NCBI GenBank assembly: GCA_964432715.1
Contig: CAYSOW010000003.1
Coordinates: forward strand, 1-46,198
Direction of reading: 5' to 3'
Length of the DNA stretch: 46,198 bases
Source: Phocaeicola_A sp964432715
GTDB taxonomy: Bacteria > Bacteroidota > Bacteroidia > Bacteroidales > Bacteroidaceae
The notes beneath the pieces were generated by a model. That model worked only from the letters and a program-made list of their open reading frames with translations, was not told the DNA's origin and made no database searches. Positions 41,411-46,198 of the stretch are shown piece by piece (positions within the stretch are counted from its first letter, which is position 1; every line of letters starts with the position of its first letter). The position numbers and the translations under genes were made by a program.

Positions 41411-41489
41411 TACCTTAAAGTAGGTAGCGTAACTCATTAAAATACCTTGATTTAGGGATTGTAGGGTTGTATAAACCAAACTATCTTTG
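41411..41489 (+). promoter_or_regulatory. Orphan promoter with two upstream operator-like repeats
   Basis: TTG (41459-41461), 20 bp, then TATCTTTG (41482-41489) form a consensus plus-strand promoter. Two related sites, TACCTTAAAGTAGGTA (41411-41426) and TACCTTGATTTAGGGA (41443-41458), lie 32 bp apart, the second touching the -33 box. No plus-strand gene follows; the next 170 bp are non-coding, and then the antisense kinase-fusion gene begins. Confidence 0.65.
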
Positions 41490-41663
41490 CAATGTGATAA
41501 ATGAAATAAGAGAATAAGTTAGTTAGTTATTTAGTTAGTTTAAGAGAGATGAATTTTACGTAACCACAATTAAGTAAGTACGAAAATTTACAGCCGTTCC
41601 CTACGAAGTGATTTCGTGGGGAACGGCTGCGTTTAGGGGGTAGGTTCCTTTCGCGTCGCTCGC
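41490..41663 (+). other. Non-coding region downstream of the orphan promoter
   Basis: No frame here looks coding. It contains a TTAG-rich stretch (about 41517-41541) and the long hairpin at 41591-41629. It could be the body of a small RNA of about 135 nt, or the leader of a gene that has been lost. A plus-strand transcript would continue into the antisense side of the fusion gene unless the hairpin stops it; the bases after it (GTTTAGGGGG) are a poor terminator tail. Confidence 0.3.
41591..41629 (-). terminator. Terminator of the membrane-kinase fusion gene
   Basis: A 17-bp stem (41591-41607 with 41613-41629, one G-U pair, 5-nt loop) is followed on the minus strand by TAAATTTTCG. It lies 35 bp past the fusion-gene stop. 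Confidence 0.65.
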
Positions 41664-42977
41664 TTATGCCTTCTTCGCGCGGTAGAGTTCTTCTACCATG
41701 CTGCAGAACTGCTCCGGAGCAATGCGTGACGAGTCGCACACCAAGTGATAGTTGCGCGAGTCGGTCCAGTGCTTGCCGGTGTAGTGCTCGTAGTGAGCCG
41801 CGCGGTTGCGGTTGGTCTGTTCCACCTTCTGCGGCGCCTCCGCCTCCGTCAGTCCATATTGCGAGATGGCGCGGCGCACCTTATACTCCTTGTCGGCATG
41901 CACAAAGAGGTTGATACAGTTGGGATAGTCGCGCAAAATCCAGTCGGAGCAACGACCCACAATCACGCAATCGCCTTTGGCAGCAATCTCGCGCACCACC
42001 TTACTCGTCGCCACAAAGAGGGCATCCCCGGGCGAGAGCGAACGCTCTATCGGCGCCTCGTAGTCCTGCGTAATCATGCGCAGCAACAAGTTCGGATTGA
42101 TATTCTGCTCGTGCTGTTTCACCTCGGTCTCCGACAGGTTGCTCACCTGTGCCGCCAGCTGAATCAGCTGATTGTCGTAGAAATCGATGCCCAAGTCCTT
42201 CGCAATCTTCTCGCCAATCTCGTGGCCACCGCTGCCATATTCGCGGGCGATAGTGATAATCACCGGCGACTCCTTTCCGCTTGGCGCGCTGCCGACTGCA
42301 CCCTCCGCACTCTCTGCTTTGGCCGCCTCAAACCAGCGGATGATAGGCTTCGTATAGCGACTGAAGAACTTCACGAACGGACCGGTAATCAACGCAGCAA
42401 TCACCGTACCCTCACGCACACCGTTGATCGTGGCGCTGAAGAGGAGAGAAGCGATGATGGCCATCAGCACCAAGCTGCAATCGAACGCCACCTTCACCGT
42501 ACTGAACTCCTTCTTCAAGCGACGAGAAGCAATCTGCACCGTGAACTCACCGCTCAGCATCGTCACGTCAGCAATCACCTCCATGCAGATACCGCTTGCC
42601 AAGACCGCGCTACCCAGGATGAGTCCCATGAACTTCGTGATATATAAGTTGAGAGGAACTTGCGAGAAAATCAGCATCGAGAGGTCGATGAACCCACCGA
42701 ACACAATGGAAACGGGAATCTGCATCAGCAGCTCCATCCGTTTCTCCTTGACCCCTTTGCGTCCCAGCATCAGCATCTGTGCCACCACCATCAGCATATT
42801 GACGGCGAACGTGTATGTACCCAGGGTGGGCGGAGTGTTTATACTCAATACGTAAGGGAGACTCGATATAGGAGAGGTTCCAAGGTCGGAGCAAGCCACC
42901 ATACCCACACCGAAGGCGCTCACAATGATACCTAATGTAAAGACGATATACCGTCTAATCAATTCTTTTTTACTCAT
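41664..42977 (-). CDS. Membrane protein (YitT/YczE-like, DUF6198) fused to cytidylate-kinase-like domain
   Basis: This 437-residue protein has two parts. Residues about 1-205 are hydrophobic with about five membrane segments, of the YczE/YitT-like DUF6198 type (LGIIVSAFGVGMVACSDLGT, LASGICMEVIADVTMLSGEF). After an alanine/glutamate-rich linker (about 216-237), residues 238-437 form a PF13189-type kinase domain with IITIAREYGSGGHEIGEKIA, IDFYDNQLIQLAAQ and CVIVGRCSDWILRDYPN. The kinase half is paralogous to the protein at 1843-2481. The pairing suggests a membrane-bound kinase sensing or modifying a nucleotide-like ligand; the substrate is unknown. Confidence 0.9.
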   Translation of the reverse strand: MSKKELIRRYIVFTLGIIVSAFGVGMVACSDLGTSPISSLPYVLSINTPPTLGTYTFAVNMLMVVAQMLMLGRKGVKEKRMELLMQIPVSIVFGGFIDLSMLIFSQVPLNLYITKFMGLILGSAVLASGICMEVIADVTMLSGEFTVQIASRRLKKEFSTVKVAFDCSLVLMAIIASLLFSATINGVREGTVIAALITGPFVKFFSRYTKPIIRWFEAAKAESAEGAVGSAPSGKESPVIITIAREYGSGGHEIGEKIAKDLGIDFYDNQLIQLAAQVSNLSETEVKQHEQNINPNLLLRMITQDYEAPIERSLSPGDALFVATSKVVREIAAKGDCVIVGRCSDWILRDYPNCINLFVHADKEYKVRRAISQYGLTEAEAPQKVEQTNRNRAAHYEHYTGKHWTDSRNYHLVCDSSRIAPEQFCSMVEELYRAKKA

Positions 42978-43014
42978 GTTTATAGCTGTTTGTCGGTTAT
43001 CCTGTTAACGTCTG

Positions 43015-43022
43015 CAAAGGTA
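43015..43022 (-). promoter_or_regulatory. -7 box for the membrane-kinase fusion gene
   Basis: TACCTTTG on the minus strand matches TAnnTTTG, 37 bp upstream of ATG 42977 and divergent from the fic promoter. Confidence 0.6.
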
Positions 43023-43040
43023 CAAAAAATTTTGTTTGCG

Positions 43041-43071
43041 TTGCATACCGTGTAAATATTTGGTATATTTG
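43041..43071 (+). promoter_or_regulatory. Promoter of the fic gene
   Basis: TTG (43041-43043), 20 bp, then TATATTTG (43064-43071), a consensus Bacteroidetes promoter enclosed by the palindrome at 43043-43081. Confidence 0.7.
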
Positions 43072-43081
43072 CACGGTATGC
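43043..43081 (+). promoter_or_regulatory. 39-bp palindromic operator over the fic promoter
   Basis: GCATACCGTG (43043-43052) and its exact reverse complement CACGGTATGC (43072-43081) flank a second matching pair, AAATAT and ATATTT, around a 5-bp centre. The -7 box lies wholly inside and the -33 box overlaps the left edge. This is the expected layout of a repressor site that blocks RNA polymerase. Confidence 0.65.
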
Positions 43082-43122
43082 GGAGCAAGTTTCCTGCGAA
43101 GCATCTGATAAGAAATGAATCT

Positions 43123-43950
43123 ATGACGGAAAAGTACGACGAATTAGAACCGTATATACGCAGCACAGAGCCGGGGGCGAAGGAGCGCGCGGCTATCTGG
43201 CAAACAGCCATCGGCATGCAGAAGGTCGACGGCTTGAGCGTGTCTGATTATCTGGTAAAAACGGCTCAGAGGCATATCGAGAATCAGGTGGACCTTGAGG
43301 GCGCAAAGGCTTTGATTGATACCTATTATCAGCAGGCGCATCGTCGGGAGGAGATTTCTCAAGACGAGGAGGCGGATAAGGCTTCGGTTCACATCGTGCA
43401 GATTCTGTCGGAGCCCGCATTCTCTTTCTCTGTCGAGGGATTGGCGGGTATTCATCGTCGCATTTTCCAAGGCATCTTCAAGCATGCCGGCACGTTTCGC
43501 GATTACAACATCACCAAGAAGGAGTGGGTGTTGGATGGCGATACGGTCATCTACGGTCCTTACGAGGATTTGCGTCAAACCATCCAATACGATTTGGATC
43601 AGGAGAAGGCTTTCCGATATAAAGGGTTGTCGATGGAGGCTATCATCGCGCACTTCGCCGGATTCATTGCCGGATTGTGGCAAATCCATCCTTTCTGTGA
43701 GGGGAACACTCGTGCCACGGCCGTCTTTGCCATCAAATATCTTCGTACGCTCGGCCTGTCGGCAGAGAACGACATGTTCAAGTCGCATTCATGGTACTTC
43801 CGCAACGCGCTGGTCAGAGCGAACTATCGCAATCTAATGAAGGGTGTCGACCCAACAACTCATTATCTGGAGCTCTTCTTCCGCAACTTGCTACTTGGAG
43901 AGAAGAATGATTTAAAAAACAGAGACCTGCATATTCGTATGGAGGAGTGA
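43123..43950 (+). CDS. Fic family protein
   Basis: This 275-residue protein has the Fic core motif HPFCEGNTR at 189-197; the usual form is HPFx(D/E)GNGR, so Thr replaces the second Gly. Fic enzymes transfer AMP or other groups from nucleotides to target proteins. The N-terminal region (IWQTAIGMQKVDGLSVSDYL, then NQVDLEGAKALIDTYYQ) looks like the VbhA-like antitoxin segment found fused in many such proteins. The inhibitory (S/T)xxxE(G/N) motif is not obvious. ATG 43123 (MTEKYDE) is chosen since the expected transcript start is near 43078; ATG 43078 would be almost leaderless. No separate antitoxin gene is adjacent. Confidence 0.9.
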   Translation: MTEKYDELEPYIRSTEPGAKERAAIWQTAIGMQKVDGLSVSDYLVKTAQRHIENQVDLEGAKALIDTYYQQAHRREEISQDEEADKASVHIVQILSEPAFSFSVEGLAGIHRRIFQGIFKHAGTFRDYNITKKEWVLDGDTVIYGPYEDLRQTIQYDLDQEKAFRYKGLSMEAIIAHFAGFIAGLWQIHPFCEGNTRATAVFAIKYLRTLGLSAENDMFKSHSWYFRNALVRANYRNLMKGVDPTTHYLELFFRNLLLGEKNDLKNRDLHIRMEE

Positions 43951-44541
43951 TGCTGTTGACTCTTCTCTATCTACTGTATCAGAACTGAAATTATTTTACA
44001 TCTGCTTGTGACGGTGTGGAAAGAGGTCCATATCGCCACTACTTGTTCCTGTCCTTTCACCTTCAAAATCGACTGTTTCCACTGACCAAAAAGTGCAAGT
44101 TTGGCCTTGTATGGCTGAAGGTCACTGAATGATGGATGAAGGATGACTGATGGATGAGTGGAAGCAATGGAAGGAAGACATGGCAAAGTGGGCTTTCATA
44201 TATTACGCGCTGTGTATAAGATAGTTATTGTGTGGTGTGAAAGGATGAAGCATCGGGTATGTAAATTTGCTGTTTTTGACGTGTGGAAGTAGTGGAAGGT
44301 AGGTGGAAGCAAGAAAGTTGAAGTGTTCTTTCATATCCATCTTGTTGGTTTACAGTTTGATAAGTACCTTCCACTACAAGTGGAGGTGGGGTAATGTATT
44401 TATATGGTATTTTGTGTGCTGAAGAGTGGAAGGAGAGGCTTCATTGAGTGGAAGGAGACGATTTTGTGCAATATTTGAAGACCAAAGTAACGTTTCAATA
44501 ACACCGTCGGCGTTCTCAAAAAACTATTGTGTGAATATGCG

Positions 44542-44580
44542 AAAACTATTGAATGATTTTGAAAAACATTCAATAGTTTT
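44542..44580. terminator. Bidirectional hairpin, likely end of the ATPase transcript
   Basis: AAAACTATTGAATG (44542-44555) pairs exactly with CATTCAATAGTTTT (44567-44580), 11-nt loop. T-runs are present at the stem end on either strand. Confidence 0.55.
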
Positions 44581-44690
44581 GGTCCATTCGTCCCAATGAA
44601 TTTTCCCACTTGACCGTACGATTTGGTTCACTCGACCGCATGATTCGACTAACTTAACCGCATAAGTTGGTTCATTTGACCGCATGAATT
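44581..44690. repeat. Five-unit array with exact 22-bp period
   Basis: Units start at 44581, 44603, 44625, 44647 and 44669. Consensus is roughly GGTTCAYTTGACCGCATGATT; the ACCG core falls at 44613, 44635, 44657 and 44679 (TCCC at 44591 in unit 1). Period 22 is not a multiple of three, which argues against protein coding. It sits between the ATPase stop and the hairpin. Confidence 0.75.
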
Positions 44691-44742
44691 TTTGTTTCCA
44701 AGGGGGCAAAACGCAGGGACGCGCGCATGATGATTCCTCATG

Positions 44743-46095
44743 CTATTTTGAGAAAAGGTTGCTCAACGCATACAGCGGCACTATATCTACCAGTCTTGTG
44801 GCATTGTCATCTTCTGAATCGGTGTACTCAAATGTACCGAAGTTTTCCAATGACGTGCGGATGGCACGATGTAGTTTCCGCTTACGCATGAACAGCCATA
44901 GACTCTGCATGCTGCCCTTCGTATTGGCCTTCACCTCTATCGGAAGAATTCCGCCTGCGCAGACAGTCAGATAGTCCACTTCGGCATTCCCGTTGCGTGA
45001 CATGTGTTGCCAATAATACAATTCAGTTCGCTGAAAGCAATCCGCATATTTCTGCAACTCGATACCTGCAAACATTTCTGAGGTGGCTCCTTTGTTAACG
45101 AAATCAGTGTCGTTGGACAACAAGGTATCTGATGCCGGTATGTCGAGCATGGTTTGCATCACGCCCAAGTCGAAAAACAAATATTTGCGGTAGCTCGTGT
45201 TCTCTTCGGCACCCAAGGGTACACCGTTCGCATCAGAATGTGTTACGGGAGTGATTAGTCCTGCCAATGTGAGCAGATGCAGGGCGGTCTTGACTTCTTT
45301 GGACGAGGTGTCTTGTGCGGCTTTGCTGAAGGTGAATTTGCTGCCCGCTTGCTGTGCAACGGAGCGAAGCACTTGGCGAAGCAAGACGGGGGTGACGCGG
45401 CGCTTATATTTCGAAAAGTCGTCGAGATAAGTGTCCAGTATGTCGTGATGGATGCGAGCTACCTCGGTGTAACTTCGCGAGGCAATCCATTCGCCCACAG
45501 CCGCCGGCATTCCACCCACCAAATAGAATGAGCGTAATTGCTCCACCAAGTCGTCATGCGCCTTCAGGGGTAGAGGGTCGTTTCCGGTGGCTTCCTGCTT
45601 GAAGCGGACTGTGATGTCCAGTCCTTGTGCCAGCAGAAATTCATCGAAAGAAAATGGGTAAAGATAGAGTGACCGAATTCGTCCTACACCGAACGATGGC
45701 AACTCTTCAAGCGTGAACTCCAGCAATGAGCCGGCTGCTATCACGTGCAACTCCGGATAGTCCTCCTTGAAGTAGCGCAGTGCCATGATGGCTTCCTTGG
45801 AGACTTGAATCTCGTCAATGAAGAGCAGGGTGTCTCCGGGCACAATGGGGATGCCTACCGTGCCGCTCAACTTTTCGCAGGTGCGTTTCACGTTGATGTC
45901 TTCGGTGAATAACTGCAAAAGTGAGGGTTGCTTTTCGAGATTGACTTCCACAAAATGCTTGAAGGTCTTTCCAAGCTCTCGTATGGCTGTGGATTTTCCT
46001 ACTTGTCGGGCTCCCCGCACAAGTAATGGCTTTCGTCTTGAATCGTTTTTCCATTCAAGAAGCTGCTGGTCGATATGTCGTTTGAAGTAAGTCAT
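44743..46095 (-). CDS. ATP-binding protein, AAA_14 plus DUF4143
   Basis: This 450-residue paralogue of the protein at 261-1595 has Walker A GARQVGKST (28-36), Walker B LLFIDEIQ (Asp94, Glu95), the sensor-like VIAAGSLLEF, the middle helical part with LRSFYLVGGMPAAVGEWI, and a DUF4143 end with AEVDYLTVCAGGILPIEVKA, an intact D-x(n)-ExK nuclease-like signature. Identity to the first copy is limited outside the motifs, so the two are old paralogues. It starts at ATG 46095. The upstream region has a 33-bp-period repeat array and the 3' region a 22-bp-period array. Confidence 0.92.
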   Translation of the reverse strand: MTYFKRHIDQQLLEWKNDSRRKPLLVRGARQVGKSTAIRELGKTFKHFVEVNLEKQPSLLQLFTEDINVKRTCEKLSGTVGIPIVPGDTLLFIDEIQVSKEAIMALRYFKEDYPELHVIAAGSLLEFTLEELPSFGVGRIRSLYLYPFSFDEFLLAQGLDITVRFKQEATGNDPLPLKAHDDLVEQLRSFYLVGGMPAAVGEWIASRSYTEVARIHHDILDTYLDDFSKYKRRVTPVLLRQVLRSVAQQAGSKFTFSKAAQDTSSKEVKTALHLLTLAGLITPVTHSDANGVPLGAEENTSYRKYLFFDLGVMQTMLDIPASDTLLSNDTDFVNKGATSEMFAGIELQKYADCFQRTELYYWQHMSRNGNAEVDYLTVCAGGILPIEVKANTKGSMQSLWLFMRKRKLHRAIRTSLENFGTFEYTDSEDDNATRLVDIVPLYALSNLFSK

Positions 46096-46121
46096 TTTTT
46101 CAGTATTAGTCGATTTGAGGG

Positions 46122-46151
46122 CAAAGTTACTAATGTTTTCATAAAATCCAA
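46122..46151 (-). promoter_or_regulatory. Promoter of the second AAA/DUF4143 ATPase
   Basis: On the minus strand TTG (46151-46149), 19 bp, then TAACTTTG (46129-46122). The -33 box is part of the first repeat unit. Confidence 0.7.
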
Positions 46152-46198
46152 GGCAATAAACGGAGTTATTTTCATAAAATCCAACCCAATAAGTCGGC
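46136..46198. repeat. 33-bp-period repeat upstream of the second ATPase (cut by window end)
   Basis: TTTTCATAAAATCCAA starts at 46136 and again at 46169, exactly 33 bp apart, followed by a related CAATAA stretch in each. The AAAATCC core is shared with the array upstream of the first ATPase. The array probably continues past the window. Confidence 0.7.

Larger units (their letters stand above)
43951..44742. other. 792-bp non-coding, repeat-rich tract
   Basis: I see no convincing gene. The left part has purine-rich near-repeats (GGATGA, GTGGAAG, TGGAAGGA), with low coding character in every frame. The right part has a hairpin (44542-44580) and a 22-bp-period array (44581-44690). The purine-rich text resembles degraded flanks of mobile or recombining islands I have seen in Bacteroidales, but this is an impression, not a match. 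Confidence 0.5.

Noticed and set aside
43971..44186. A 71-codon minus-strand frame after fic
   Set aside because: No ribosome site or promoter box, skewed composition from purine-rich repeats, and no recognised domain; treated as chance.
44524..44709. A 61-codon minus-strand frame through the 22-bp array
   Set aside because: The array period is not a multiple of three, so the peptide has no repeat register; it is an artefact of the repeats.

Overview
This window is a Bacteroidales chromosome segment, most likely Bacteroides or a close relative. Four things point there: many starts are preceded by the Bacteroidetes sigma-70 -7 box TAnnTTTG; several families are typical of the group (DUF5686, DUF4270, DUF6057, YhcH/YiaL); Shine-Dalgarno sequences are mostly weak; and the gene neighbourhoods (a glycogen cluster beside panC-panD, and mscL-gapA) look familiar. 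All of this comes from reading the sequence; no database search was run.

Layout. 1-2.5 kb: the start of an exported protein, an XRE-regulator remnant, an AAA/DUF4143 ATPase and a cytidylate-kinase-like protein. 2.5-17.8 kb is mostly housekeeping: a MATE transporter, xseA-xseB, ilvE, trmB, mrp, guaA, mscL, gapA, a second-type miaA with a lipid kinase, a Crp/Fnr regulator, and a DUF5686 outer-membrane protein whose 3' end overlaps a convergent rhomboid protease. 17.9-26.5 kb: an alpha-glucan operon (debranching enzyme, GT4 transferase, GH57 amylase), facing a half-length GT5 synthase plus a DUF4270 lipoprotein, then panC-panD. 26.7-34 kb: a secreted 14-repeat MORN protein, a 100-N assembly gap, an inositol-monophosphatase-like enzyme, a YhcH-like protein, a eukaryote-type branching enzyme (glgB), DUF6057 and a glutamine synthetase. 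34.2-37.8 kb (minus): NhaC-type antiporter, DUF3298 lipoprotein, rsmG and a metallo-beta-lactamase-fold hydrolase. 37.9-41.4 kb: a hexuronate block, with uxaA divergent from kdgK-eda. 41.4-46.2 kb is accessory: an orphan promoter, a membrane-kinase fusion, a Fic protein with a palindromic promoter, a repeat-rich non-coding tract and a second AAA/DUF4143 ATPase.

How the genes connect. The glycogen genes supply branching, debranching, amylase and glycosyl-transfer steps, but no glgC is present here. uxaA, kdgK and eda convert altronate through KDG and KDPG to pyruvate and glyceraldehyde-3-phosphate, which gapA then oxidises. gapA, kdgK and eda share strongly skewed codon use, as expected of highly expressed genes.

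The most unusual signals are regularly phased DNA arrays around the two DUF4143 ATPases. Both have upstream arrays with an exact 33-bp period that contain their promoters, and the second also has a five-unit array with an exact 22-bp period just past its stop codon. Other points of interest are the orphan regulated promoter after eda, the palindrome wrapped round the fic -7 box, the Mrp protein without its CxxC motif, and the half-size starch synthase.
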